The notes under the pieces: model-generated
What the model was told of the DNA's origin: nothing
Database searches by the model: none
The model's input: only the letters and a program-made list of their open reading frames with translations
In this document: piece by piece, positions 31,943 to 39,921 of the stretch
How the letters are laid out: each line of letters opens with the position of its first letter
Position numbering within the stretch: the first letter of the stretch is position 1
Assembly (NCBI GenBank): GCA_026394055.1
Contig: JAPKYZ010000026.1
Span: forward strand, 157,354-221,353
Length of the DNA stretch: 64,000 nucleotides
Origin: Acidobacteriota bacterium
Lineage (GTDB): Bacteria > Acidobacteriota > Terriglobia > Bryobacterales > Bryobacteraceae
Reading direction: 5' to 3'
Made by a program: the position numbers and the translations under genes

Positions 31943-34186
31943 TCATCCCTGTAGGGCGAGCAGTTCGACCGGCAGCGGCGCCTCTGCCTCTTTGAGCGAG
32001 GGCTCGGTTTCCAGCACCGGCCGCCGCCGCTTCAGGCAGACCACGGCCAGGGGCGGCAGCGTCATCAGGACGGAGTTGGGGCGGCCGTGCTGCTCCACCC
32101 GTTCCGAGGACGTCCAGCCGCCGCCGGTGGCGCGGACGCCGGAGCCGCCGTAGCGCTCCCAGTCGGTGTTGAGGCGCTCATCATAGACGCCCGCGCGCGG
32201 CACGCCGATCCGGTAGTCGGGGCGCGGGTTGGGCGTGAAGTTGCAGACGAAGACCAGCTCGTCTTCCGGGTCCTTGGACCGGCGGATGAACGAGATCACG
32301 GAGCCGTCGACATCCTGAAAGTCGATCCATTCAAAGCCGCGCTGGTCGAAGTCAACCTCGTACATCGCGGGTTCGCGCTGCAGTAAGTCGTTTAAGTCGC
32401 AGACCAGTGATTGCAGCTTTCGGTGATAGTCATACTGGAGCAGCTCCCAGCGGACTTGCTTCTTTTCATCCCACTCTTCGTACTGTCCGATCTCCTGTCC
32501 CATGAACAGCAGCTTCTTGCCCGGATGGGCCCACATGTAGCCCAGAAAGGCGCGGACGTTGGCGAACTTCTTCCACTCATCGCCGGGCATTTTGCCTAAC
32601 AGGGAGCCTTTCATGTGCACCACTTCGTCATGCGAGATGGGCAGCACAAAGTTTTCGCTGAAGGCGTACATCAGGCTGAAGGTGATGTCGTTCTGGTTGA
32701 ACTTGCGGAACACCGGGTCCAGCTTGAAGTAGTGGAACATGTCGTGCATCCAGCCCATGTTCCACTTCATGGTGAAGCCCAGGCCGCCCACGTAGACCGG
32801 GCGCGAAACGCCAGCGAAGGAAGTCGACTCTTCTGCGATGGTCATCGCGCCGGGCACTTCATGCGCCAGTTCGTTCATCTTGCGCAGGAAGCTGATGGCT
32901 TCCAGATTTTCACGGCCCCCATACTGATTGGGCAGCCATTCGCCGGCCGGGCGCTCGTAGTCGAGATAGAGCATGGAGGCCACGGCATCAACGCGCAGGC
33001 CATCGAGGTGATACTCCTTCAGCCAGTAGAGCGCCGAGGAGAGCAGGAAGCTTTTCACTTCGTTGCGGCCGTAGTTGAAGATCAGCGTACCCCAGCCTTT
33101 GTGCTCGCCCACCCGGGGGTCTTCATGCTCGTAGACGTGGGTGCCGTCAAACAGAGCGAGGCCGTGCAGGTCTTTGGGGAAGTGGCCGGGCACCCAGTCG
33201 AGGATGATGCCGATGCCCGCTTGGTGACAACGGTCGACGAACTCCTTAAAACCGTCAGGGGCGCCGAAGCGGGCGGTGGGGGCAAAGTAACCGGTCACCT
33301 GATAGCCCCAGCTGCCCGAGTACGGGTATTCGGTGATGGGCATCAGCTCTAAGTGCGTGAAGCCCAGCTGCTGGACATAGGGGATGAGTTGATCGGCGAG
33401 TTCGCTGTAAGTCAGCAAGCGGCCCTCCGGGCCGTGGCGCCAGCTTTCGAGGTTTACTTCATAGATCGAGACCGGCCGCTCCAGCATGCGGGCCCGGCTG
33501 CGTTCGCTCATCCAATGGTCGTCGTTCCAGAGATACTGGCCCAGGCCGTGGACGATGGAGGCGGTCATGGGCGGGCATTCGGTGGCGAAGGCATAGGGGT
33601 CGGTCTTCATCACCTTGTAGCCCATCTGGGCGGACCGGATGAAGTACTTGTAGATGGCGCCTTCGCCGAGGCCGGGCACAAATAGTTCCCAGACGCCCCC
33701 GTCGCGGCGGCGCATGGGGTGAGCTTTCTCGTTCCAGCGGTTGAAGCTGCCGCACACGAAGACGGCTTCCGCATTGGGCGCCCAGACGGCGAACCGGACA
33801 CCGGGAGCGCCTTCCACTTCCATTGGATGGGCGCCGAGCATGCGGTAGGCCTCGGAATTCGTGCCCTCGGAGTGTAGGTGCAGGTCAAACTCGGTGAGCA
33901 GTTTGGGATAGCGATACGGATCGTCGCGAACCGCGGCGGAGCCATCGTGGGCGATCGCCCGCAGACGATAGTCGTGCGGCGCCGAAGACGGGCGCGCCAT
34001 AAACAGGCCGGCCGGGTCGAACTTTTCCATGGACAGCGCCTCATCGCCCAGCAGCAGTTCCACCGCCGCTACGCCCGGGATAAACACCCGGACTTCCCAG
34101 CCAGAGGGCGTCCCATGCGGGCCTAGCACCGAGAACGGGTCCAGGTGGTAGCCGCCAACAATCGCCGCGATATCGTGATCGAGCAT
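31943..34186 (-). CDS. glgB: 1,4-alpha-glucan branching enzyme
   Basis: Forms alpha-1,6 branches in glycogen, in the cytoplasm. The 747-residue protein has the N-terminal carbohydrate-binding (N1 and CBM48) domains (HLDPFSVLGPH; VRFAVWAPNAEAVFVCGSFNRWNEKAHPM). A GH13 domain follows: YEVNLESWRH, DWVPGHFPKD, the nucleophile in DGLRVDAVASMLYLDY, the acid/base glutamate in TIAEEST, and the third acid in LPISHDEVVHMKGSL. The C-terminal beta domain is complete. I chose the ATG at 34186; the longer frame to 34426 lies over the TetR gene. It is separated from glgP by 16 kb, and no glgA, glgC or glgX is near. Confidence 0.95.
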   Translation of the reverse strand: MLDHDIAAIVGGYHLDPFSVLGPHGTPSGWEVRVFIPGVAAVELLLGDEALSMEKFDPAGLFMARPSSAPHDYRLRAIAHDGSAAVRDDPYRYPKLLTEFDLHLHSEGTNSEAYRMLGAHPMEVEGAPGVRFAVWAPNAEAVFVCGSFNRWNEKAHPMRRRDGGVWELFVPGLGEGAIYKYFIRSAQMGYKVMKTDPYAFATECPPMTASIVHGLGQYLWNDDHWMSERSRARMLERPVSIYEVNLESWRHGPEGRLLTYSELADQLIPYVQQLGFTHLELMPITEYPYSGSWGYQVTGYFAPTARFGAPDGFKEFVDRCHQAGIGIILDWVPGHFPKDLHGLALFDGTHVYEHEDPRVGEHKGWGTLIFNYGRNEVKSFLLSSALYWLKEYHLDGLRVDAVASMLYLDYERPAGEWLPNQYGGRENLEAISFLRKMNELAHEVPGAMTIAEESTSFAGVSRPVYVGGLGFTMKWNMGWMHDMFHYFKLDPVFRKFNQNDITFSLMYAFSENFVLPISHDEVVHMKGSLLGKMPGDEWKKFANVRAFLGYMWAHPGKKLLFMGQEIGQYEEWDEKKQVRWELLQYDYHRKLQSLVCDLNDLLQREPAMYEVDFDQRGFEWIDFQDVDGSVISFIRRSKDPEDELVFVCNFTPNPRPDYRIGVPRAGVYDERLNTDWERYGGSGVRATGGGWTSSERVEQHGRPNSVLMTLPPLAVVCLKRRRPVLETEPSLKEAEAPLPVELLALQG

Positions 34187-34208
34187 CACATTGATTATGC
34201 GGGTGTTG

Positions 34209-34823
34209 TCAACGGTCTGTGCGCGGCGGAGGCTCCAAGGTAAGTCCAATTTGGGCCATGGCAAAGGGCACCATCTGTTGCAGCGCATCGCCGGAAAGCC
34301 CCAGCGTGCCCAGGGCGGAGCTGCGCATGACGGCCGCCAGACCATGCAGTGAGGCCCAAACAAACAGCGCGTGCATCTCCGGCGGGTGTGCGCCGGGGTG
34401 GCCGGGCAGCAGGGCGATGGCGTCACGCAGCAGAGAAAAGGCGTGCTTGGCGTTGCGCATCATTTCAGGATGTTCGGCCGGATTGGGCAGCTGCGTTTCA
34501 AACATCAGCCGGTAATGGAGCGGATGATCGTGGGCGTAGCTTAAGTAGGCCAGACCCATCTCATGCAGATCGGCGTGCGGGTCCGCGTGGCGCGGGCGCT
34601 GGTCCAGGTAGGTGGCAAAGGCCGAGTAGGCCCGGCTGACGACTTCGGCCAAGATATGATCGCGGCTGGGAAAGTGCTTGTAGGGCGCCTGATGAGAGAC
34701 GCCCAGACGCCGGGCAACTTCGCGGAGGCTCAGCTGCTCCAGGCCGGTTTCGCCGATGATGACGAGGGCTTCGGCAACGCACGCCTCACGCAGGTCCTCG
34801 AGCCGGGAATTTCGTTTCGCCAT
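34209..34823 (-). CDS. TetR/AcrR-family transcriptional repressor
   Basis: A 204-residue regulator. The N-terminal helix-turn-helix is at about residues 28-50 (LSLREVARRLGVSHQAPYKHFPSRDHIL). The ligand domain follows, with a WHG-type C-terminal pattern (MFETQLPN... LFVWASLHGLAAVMRSSALGTLG). It overlaps the upstream SDR gene by 38 bases and is the last gene of a DUF2141-SDR-TetR operon, so it probably represses its own operon. Two near-identical palindromic sites in front of the first gene are good candidates for its operator. Ligand unknown. Confidence 0.9.
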   Translation of the reverse strand: MAKRNSRLEDLREACVAEALVIIGETGLEQLSLREVARRLGVSHQAPYKHFPSRDHILAEVVSRAYSAFATYLDQRPRHADPHADLHEMGLAYLSYAHDHPLHYRLMFETQLPNPAEHPEMMRNAKHAFSLLRDAIALLPGHPGAHPPEMHALFVWASLHGLAAVMRSSALGTLGLSGDALQQMVPFAMAQIGLTLEPPPRTDR

Positions 34824-35643
34824 GTTGGTGTGCGGTCATGCCTCCCATCACCAGGCTCATGATCCGGACGCGGCCCCAGCGGGGGAGCGGCGCCAGCGAC
34901 CATTCGAGCAGCTTGGAAAGCGCACCGGGCCGCACGGTGGTCTGGCGGCCCAACGCCTTGAGTGTAGCGTGAGCCACCTGCTCCGGCGTGGCGGCCATAT
35001 TCATCCGCATGTTGGCCCGTTCACCAAACCCGCTCGAGACCGGTCCGGGCGCGCAGGCCAGGACATCGACCCCCAGCAGCTTCCATTCGATCCGCAAGCC
35101 TTCCGCCAGCGATTGGATGAAGGCCTTGGTGGCGGCGTAGTTGGCGGCGCGCGGAACGCCTTGAAATGCGACCAATGAGCTGAGCAGGACGACGCCCCCG
35201 CGGCCGCGTTGGGCGAGCCGGCGGCCCAGCTGGTGGGTGAGCGCCACCACGGCGCGGCAGTTGACGTCCACCATGTTGAGCTCCTGGGCCAGGCCAGAGT
35301 CGAGGAACGGGCCGGAGGTGCCGAAGCCGGCCGAGGCCACCAGCAGACCTACTTCCAGCTCCGCGGCGCGGGAGACGACAAATTCGACCGCGCCCGGATC
35401 ACCCAAGTCCGCCGCCAGAGGCCGCACCTGCACGCAGTACTGCGCCGTGAGTTGCTGTCCCAACTGCGTCAGCACGTCGCCCTGCCGGGCCACCAACATC
35501 AAATTCAGCCCGCGCCGGGCCAGCTGCACGGCGAACTCCCGGCCGATGCCGCTGGAGGCGCCGGTGACGACGGCCCAGGGGCCGTAGCGCTCCAGCCACT
35601 GACGATCGCTGGGGGTGAAGGCTACGGCCGCGGGCGCGCTCAT
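34786..35643 (-). CDS. Short-chain dehydrogenase/reductase (SDR)
   Basis: A 285-residue NAD(P)-dependent oxidoreductase. The cofactor motif is VTGASSGIGREFAVQLARRG near residues 26-45. The active-site serine is in LLSSLVAFQG and the YxxxK motif is YAATKAF, with NASFG-type motif present as VASAGFGTSG. The C-terminus (LEWSLAPLPRWGRVRIMSLVM) is hydrophobic and could touch the membrane, as in SDRs of the DltE/short-chain ketoacyl type. It overlaps DUF2141 upstream by four bases (ATGA) and TetR downstream by 38. The operon suggests it is induced by the TetR ligand, perhaps for lipid or aldehyde detoxification; that is inference. Confidence 0.88.
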   Translation of the reverse strand: MSAPAAVAFTPSDRQWLERYGPWAVVTGASSGIGREFAVQLARRGLNLMLVARQGDVLTQLGQQLTAQYCVQVRPLAADLGDPGAVEFVVSRAAELEVGLLVASAGFGTSGPFLDSGLAQELNMVDVNCRAVVALTHQLGRRLAQRGRGGVVLLSSLVAFQGVPRAANYAATKAFIQSLAEGLRIEWKLLGVDVLACAPGPVSSGFGERANMRMNMAATPEQVAHATLKALGRQTTVRPGALSKLLEWSLAPLPRWGRVRIMSLVMGGMTAHQHGETKFPARGPA

Positions 35644-36074
35644 CGGCCCAGCTCCACGTCAATCGTCAGGGTCTGCCCATCGGTGACGGACACGGCCGCT
35701 TCCTCAAACTTCGGGGGACGAAGGCGGTGGCGCACATTGTTGGAGACGCCCCAGTCCTCGGTGGGAATGCCGAACATCTTGGTGTCGGTTTTGCGGTTGC
35801 CATTCAGATCGTGAGAGACCGATACGGCGTAGCGGCCCGCGGCGATCCCTTCAAACCGGCAGACCAGGCTGCCTCGCTGCGCCGGTTGCCAGAGCACTTT
35901 GGCCCGGCTGGGGTCCGTGGGAAAGCCGGGGGCAGCAGAGAAGAGGGCACACCCAATTTCGCCAGAGGAGGCGGGGATGTTGGAGACTTTGACCAGTAGT
36001 TCGCTGGCCTGGACTGGGACGACGAGCGCGGACGCCATGGCGGCTGCGATGAGTAGTCTTGGAAGAAAGTTCAT
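35640..36074 (-). CDS. DUF2141 secreted protein
   Basis: A 144-residue exported protein with a signal peptide (RLLIAAAMASALVVPVQA) followed by a compact beta domain. It contains GEIGCALFSAAPGFPTDPSRA, FEGIAAGRYAVSVSHDLNGNRKTDTKMFGIPTEDWGVSNN and RLRPPKFEEA. The block YAVSVSHDLNGNRKTDTKMFGIPTEDWGVSNN is the DUF2141 signature. The family is widespread in Acidobacteriota and Bacteroidetes and has no known function. The ATG at 36074 was chosen; an upstream ATG at 36089 is inside the operator. It is the first gene of an operon with SDR and TetR, and its start sits next to two repressor-like sites. Confidence 0.85.
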   Translation of the reverse strand: MNFLPRLLIAAAMASALVVPVQASELLVKVSNIPASSGEIGCALFSAAPGFPTDPSRAKVLWQPAQRGSLVCRFEGIAAGRYAVSVSHDLNGNRKTDTKMFGIPTEDWGVSNNVRHRLRPPKFEEAAVSVTDGQTLTIDVELGR

Positions 36075-36092
36075 AGTTGACACCGTCAACTA
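36074..36092. promoter_or_regulatory. Operator-like palindrome, proximal TetR site
   Basis: Perfect 8-base arms TAGTTGAC and GTCAACTA separated by 3 bases, immediately upstream of the DUF2141 start codon. The TTGAC/GTCAA symmetry is common for TetR-family operators. A second copy lies 33 bases further upstream. Confidence 0.7.
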
Positions 36093-36108
36093 CAGATTAG
36101 CCGAGAAT

Positions 36109-36123
36109 GTAGACAGTGTCAAC
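36109..36123. promoter_or_regulatory. Operator-like palindrome, distal TetR site
   Basis: A 15-base site that, read on the minus strand, is GTTGACACTGTCTAC, matching the core of the proximal site at 13 of 15 positions. Its centre is 33 bases from the first, about three helical turns, so the two sites face the same side of the DNA. Confidence 0.65.
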
Positions 36124-36175
36124 TGTCGTTGCAGAGCTGTTGCTGTGAGCGAGCAGGACACTGTACGCTCAGGAG

Positions 36176-36328
36176 ATGGAAAGCTCCGAAGTTCCACCGG
36201 AGATCGCCGCGGCAGCCGATGAGAGGGCGGCCGCGCGTTTCGTCACCAGCCCCCTAGTCGAGGCCAAAGGCCCTCCCGGTCCAGCGTGCCCGGATACGGA
36301 GAACCCGTATGACCGCATGTTTGACTAA
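36176..36328 (+). CDS. Possible 50-residue small protein
   Basis: ATG at 36176 opens a frame of 50 residues (MESSEVPPEIAAAADERAAA at the start, ENPYDRMFD at the end). It lies between the TetR operators and the adenosine deaminase gene on the same strand as the latter. An AGGAG sits right against the ATG, which is too close for a normal ribosome site, so translation is doubtful. The composition is acidic and alanine-rich with no motif I know. It may be a real small protein or a chance frame. Confidence 0.3.
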   Translation: MESSEVPPEIAAAADERAAARFVTSPLVEAKGPPGPACPDTENPYDRMFD

Positions 36329-36361
36329 CAGCAACGACGGGCAGGCGTTGTGCTGCTGAAC

Positions 36362-37237
36362 ATGACACCATCCTCTCCCCTCGCCGAACTGCACCTCCAC
36401 CTGGAAGGCTCCATCGAGCCCGAAACGCTGTGCCAGATCGACCCGGCCGTCACGCCCGAGGAAGTGCGGGAGCATTACCAGTTCACCAATTTTGCGGGCT
36501 TCCTGGAGGCGTACAAGTGGGTGGTCCGCAAGCTGAATCAGCCGGCCGATTATGCCCTGGCGGCACGTGCGCTGCGGGAGCGGCTGGCGGCGCAGGGGGT
36601 CACGCATTTTGAGCTGAACCTCTCCGTCGGCGTGATGGTGTTCCGGCAACTGGAGACGCGGGCGATTCTCGATGCGATCCGCGCTGAACTTCCCGGGGTG
36701 CCGTTGATCTTTGATGCGGTGCGGCAGTTCACGCCGGAAGCGGCGGTGGAGGTGGCGGAGTTGGCCGTCGAGTATGGCGCGGCCTTCGGCATCGGCGGCG
36801 ATGAGGCGGCGCAACCGATGTCGGCCTTCCGCGACGCCATCCGGCGGGCCAATGGCCTGTTTATCCCCCACGCGGGGGAGACCACCGATGCCCGCAACGT
36901 CTGGGAGGCAGTGGAGCATGGAGCCCAGCGCATCGGCCACGGCATCCGCGCCATGGAGGACCCGGCCCTTTGCCGCTATTTGCGGGACCACCGGATTCCG
37001 CTCGAGATCTCGATTACCTCCAACGTGGCCACCGGCTCCGTGCCGAACGTCGAGGCGCATCCGGTGCGGCGTTTGTTTGACCTGGGCGTGCCGATTGTCT
37101 TGAACACCGATGACCCGGCGATCTTCCAGACAACTCTGGAGCAGGAGTACAGCTTGGCTGGGCGCGTATTGGGCTTCAACGATCAGGAACTGAACATACT
37201 GCGTCAGAACGCGTTTGGATGGCTCAGAACCGCCTGA
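36362..37237 (+). CDS. Adenosine deaminase family metal-dependent hydrolase
   Basis: A 291-residue amidohydrolase-fold deaminase. Metal-binding HLHLEGS is at the start. HAGETTDARNVWEAV with the catalytic Glu region, RIGHGIRA, and NTDDPAIF with the catalytic Asp are all present and in the right order. The family includes adenosine, adenine and aminodeoxyfutalosine deaminases; the protein is shorter than eukaryotic ADA, and the deaminated base cannot be decided by eye. The start could be GTG at 36350 or ATG at 36362; I prefer the ATG as it is closest to the HLHLEG motif. Its end overlaps the converging matrixin-like gene by about 34 bases. Confidence 0.88.
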   Translation: MTPSSPLAELHLHLEGSIEPETLCQIDPAVTPEEVREHYQFTNFAGFLEAYKWVVRKLNQPADYALAARALRERLAAQGVTHFELNLSVGVMVFRQLETRAILDAIRAELPGVPLIFDAVRQFTPEAAVEVAELAVEYGAAFGIGGDEAAQPMSAFRDAIRRANGLFIPHAGETTDARNVWEAVEHGAQRIGHGIRAMEDPALCRYLRDHRIPLEISITSNVATGSVPNVEAHPVRRLFDLGVPIVLNTDDPAIFQTTLEQEYSLAGRVLGFNDQELNILRQNAFGWLRTA

Positions 37238-37749
37238 AGGCGGCGGGCGTCCGCCGGGCTGATCGCATCGATCTTCCCTACATCGGCGCGGACCTTCAGC
37301 TTGCGGCGGTGGCGGGCGAAGTATTCGTCCAGGTCGCCCCCGAACTGGAAGCTGTACATGATGTCGTCGAAGTCGCGCGTGTGGCCCAAGCCCAGGGCGT
37401 GTCCCGATTCGTGGAGGCAGGTGAGGAAGACAACGGTATCCCGCAGCAGCGGGTCGCCGGTTTGGGTGACCGAGGGGCGCAGGAAGATCTCGGCGCCACG
37501 TTGACCGCGAAATTCGATCGGGCGGGCTTCGCCGTAGAGGCCTTGGCGGTTGCCGGCCCAATAGAAGCGCAGGCGCGCGGACTTTTCATCATCGACGCGC
37601 TGAAAGTGCAACGCGCCGGGGACGGATTTGGCCCAGGCGTCGAGGGCCCATTGGGCCAGCTGGGCATCGCTTGTCTGGCATTGCATTTCGGTGGGTTTGG
37701 AGCAGGGCTCCACCCAGAAGGTCCACAGCATTGCGGCGGCAGCCAGCAT
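37204..37749 (-). CDS. Matrixin-like zinc metalloprotease, secreted
   Basis: A protein of about 181 residues with an N-terminal signal or lipoprotein-like segment (LAAAAMLWTFWVEPC). The metzincin zinc site is complete: TCLHESGHALGLGHTRDFDDIMYSF, that is HExxHxxGxxH followed by a Met-turn (IMYSF) about 10 residues later. This matches bacterial matrixin-like proteases. I chose the ATG at 37749, since the frame upstream (to 37869) runs through tandem repeats and has no protein character. It overlaps the adenosine deaminase gene at the end on the opposite strand. Target proteins unknown. Confidence 0.8.
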   Translation of the reverse strand: MLAAAAMLWTFWVEPCSKPTEMQCQTSDAQLAQWALDAWAKSVPGALHFQRVDDEKSARLRFYWAGNRQGLYGEARPIEFRGQRGAEIFLRPSVTQTGDPLLRDTVVFLTCLHESGHALGLGHTRDFDDIMYSFQFGGDLDEYFARHRRKLKVRADVGKIDAISPADARRLQAVLSHPNAF

Positions 37750-37781
37750 ACCGGGCAGTCTAGCGCGATTCCGGTGTGTTC

Positions 37782-37867
37782 GCGGAATGCTAGCTGGAGC
37801 AGAAGGCTTGATGAAGCGGAACGCTAGCTGGAGCGGGAGGCTTCGGAAAAGGTCTAGCCTCCGCTCC
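37782..37867. repeat. Two 28-base direct repeats and a hairpin upstream of the matrixin gene
   Basis: Two copies, at 37782-37809 and 37816-37843, start GCGGAAyGCTAGCTGG and match at 25 of 28 bases with a period of 34. The second copy overlaps a hairpin whose arms GGAGCGGGAGGCT (37830-37842) and AGCCTCCGCTCC (37856-37867) pair with a single-base bulge. Confidence 0.75.
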
Positions 37868-37884
37868 ATTCTGTCGCGGCTCGG
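37859..37884 (+). repeat. 26-base repeat shared with 30267-30292
   Basis: Identical over 26 bases to the segment on the minus strand at 30267-30292, starting CTCCGCTCCATTCTG. It overlaps the right arm of the hairpin at 37830-37867. A diverged version lies at 47361-47385. Confidence 0.75.
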
Positions 37885-37939
37885 CGAGCGGCGCTTGTGA
37901 TCGCTGGAGACTTTGGCGATGGAACGGCGCGGTCTGCCG

Positions 37940-39409
37940 CTAAACGAACGACCAGCCTTTGCGGAAGTTGGGCTTGATCAGTTCGTTGGCTTCCTTGTTG
38001 TTGGTGATGCGCATCTTGGCGCTGTCCCATTCGAGCTTACCTTCAAAGCGCAGCGCGATGACACCCAGCAGGATCCATTCGGTGAACGGCGCGGCGACGC
38101 TGAAATCGGAGCAGGAGCGCTCGCCACCCTTGGCCGCGCGGATAAAGTCCCGGTAGTGGCCGGGGGAGCGGGTGAGCAGCGGGGCGGGCATTTTGTAGTC
38201 CTTCATCTTGTCCGACGGCACCAGGCGGGTGTTCTCGCCGTACGTGCCGGTGGTGATGAAGCCCTTGTCGCCGACGAAGAGGCTGCCGTTGCTGGATGGA
38301 TTGGCCTGGGCCATGCGGGCGTTCACCTGATTGGCCACATCGGCGCCCGTGGGCGCGCCGGCGCGAGCTCCAGCTTGACCCGCACCGGGAGCAGGCGCAC
38401 CGGCGGGGCGCTGGCGCGGCAGGTCACCCAGCAGCTCCGCTTCATCCAGACCCTTGGGCCGCTCCGGCGGACCGGTCATGCCGTCGTACCAGTAGATGGT
38501 CACGGGCGGCATGTTGTTGCGAGCAGCGAACTCAAACTTAATCACCGACTTCTTGGGGTAGGCGAACGTGCTCTTGCCCTCTTGCCGGATGCATTCCACC
38601 GACGTGGGCGCGCCCAGCATCAGGGCCATATTCGGAGCGCCCAGGATGTGGCAGGCCATGTCGCCCAAAGCGCCACAGCCGAAATCGAAGAAACCGCGCC
38701 AGGAGAAGGGCGCATAGGCCGGGCTGTAGGGGCGCATGTTGGCGACGCCGATCCAGGTGTCCCAATCCATGGTGCTGGGGACGGCGGCCTCTTCCGGCAT
38801 CTTCTCCATGCCTTGCGGCCAGACGGGGCGGTTGGTCCAGGCGTGGACTTCCTTCACCGGGCCGATCTCGCCCGCCCAGATCATTTCCGCGCACTGGCGG
38901 GTGCCGTCGTTCGAGTAGCCCTGGTTGCCCATCTGCGTGGCCACTTTGTACTTGGCCGCCGCCTGCGCCAGCTGCCGCGCTTCCCAGATGGTGCGCGTGA
39001 GCGGCTTCTGGCAGTAGACGTGTTTGCCGCGCTCAATGGCCCACATGGCGGCGGTGCCGTGCATGTGATCGGGCGTGGCGACGATCACCGCGTCGATGTT
39101 CGAGCGCTCTTTGTCGAGCATCTTGCGGAAGTCGGTGTAGCGGGTGGCCTTTTCGTGCAGCTGGAAGGTGCGGGCGGCGCGCACGGAATCCGGGTCAGCC
39201 AAGGCGACGATGTTCTCGCTGGCGCACCCGGCGATGTCGCTGGCGCCTTTGCCACCGGCGCCAATGGCGGCGATGTTCAGCTTTTCATTGGGCGACTTGT
39301 AGCCCAGCTGCTTCAGTGAGACTTGCGAGCCGAAGCCCCCGGCAGGAACGGCGCCGGCGAGCAGTGATCCATAGAAAAAGTGACGGCGTGAGACAGATTC
39401 AAGCGACAT
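37940..39409 (-). CDS. Tat-exported Gfo/Idh/MocA-family oxidoreductase
   Basis: A 489-residue NAD-dependent sugar oxidoreductase with a Tat signal (SVSRRHFFYGSLLAGA). The Rossmann motif is LNIAAIGAGGKGASD and the conserved EKP-like motif is KHVYCQKPLT at about residue 125. The GDMACHILGAPNM segment fits the catalytic region. A proline/alanine/glycine insertion of about 30 residues lies near 340-370. Tat-exported Gfo/Idh proteins are typical of Acidobacteriota and Planctomycetes. The ATG at 39409 begins just before the Tat motif. Substrate is unknown; a bound NAD folded before export is expected. Confidence 0.88.
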   Translation of the reverse strand: MSLESVSRRHFFYGSLLAGAVPAGGFGSQVSLKQLGYKSPNEKLNIAAIGAGGKGASDIAGCASENIVALADPDSVRAARTFQLHEKATRYTDFRKMLDKERSNIDAVIVATPDHMHGTAAMWAIERGKHVYCQKPLTRTIWEARQLAQAAAKYKVATQMGNQGYSNDGTRQCAEMIWAGEIGPVKEVHAWTNRPVWPQGMEKMPEEAAVPSTMDWDTWIGVANMRPYSPAYAPFSWRGFFDFGCGALGDMACHILGAPNMALMLGAPTSVECIRQEGKSTFAYPKKSVIKFEFAARNNMPPVTIYWYDGMTGPPERPKGLDEAELLGDLPRQRPAGAPAPGAGQAGARAGAPTGADVANQVNARMAQANPSSNGSLFVGDKGFITTGTYGENTRLVPSDKMKDYKMPAPLLTRSPGHYRDFIRAAKGGERSCSDFSVAAPFTEWILLGVIALRFEGKLEWDSAKMRITNNKEANELIKPNFRKGWSFV

Positions 39410-39523
39410 GGCCAAGGTTCCCTTCCACAAACACGGTCCACAATCATGAGACCAAATCTTAGGGCGCTGGGACAGGCCGCGACGTTACTGCTTCTTGCGG
39501 GCAGTCTGGCTTTGCGGGCGGTT

Positions 39524-39853
39524 TTAGTCGGGGCTGGGGGCGCTGGATTCCATGTTAGCCGCCGTGCCGTCCGGTGTCGCATGGTCGATCCCGAGGTCAC
39601 TGGGAGCTGCGCCGTTCGCCGGGGCCACGGGCTCCGCTGGAGCGGCGGCAACGGCGGGCGGCTTGGGCTTCTTCACGGTCTCTTTTTTGGGCGGGGCGAT
39701 GCCAAACAGAAAGTCGTGGTCGAAATAACAGCTGCGGCAGCGGACTTTGGCGGGCCGGTCTTCGATGAGGGCCACGATGGCGTGATTGCTCAAGCGTTTG
39801 CACTTGATGCAGAAATCATCGATGTCGTCGCCGAGCCGGGTGCCACCAAACAT
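39524..39853 (-). CDS. Small zinc-ribbon protein with disordered tail
   Basis: A 109-residue protein: DDFCIKCKRLSNHAIVALIEDRPAKVRCRSCYFDHDFLFGI carries a CxxC pair and a CRSC pair, a zinc-ribbon arrangement. It is followed by a proline/alanine/lysine-rich tail without structure. A good ribosome site (GGAGAG) precedes the ATG at 39853; the frame continues upstream to 40282 but with no protein character. It is divergent from the membrane-fusion gene at 39922. Unknown function; a nucleic-acid-related role is plausible for zinc ribbons. Confidence 0.75.
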   Translation of the reverse strand: MFGGTRLGDDIDDFCIKCKRLSNHAIVALIEDRPAKVRCRSCYFDHDFLFGIAPPKKETVKKPKPPAVAAAPAEPVAPANGAAPSDLGIDHATPDGTAANMESSAPSPD

Positions 39854-39921
39854 ACTCACTCTCCATTGTGAACGATTTGCGCCCTCGAGGGCAGCCGTGC
39901 GGCGGAGGATATCATCGGGTA

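Noticed and set aside
34187..34426. N-terminal extension of glgB
   Set aside because: It lies antisense-like over the TetR gene in another frame, and the branching-enzyme N-domain begins right at 34186.
37750..37869. N-terminal extension of the matrixin-like protease
   Set aside because: The residues come from tandem repeats and a hairpin; a signal peptide starts at 37749.
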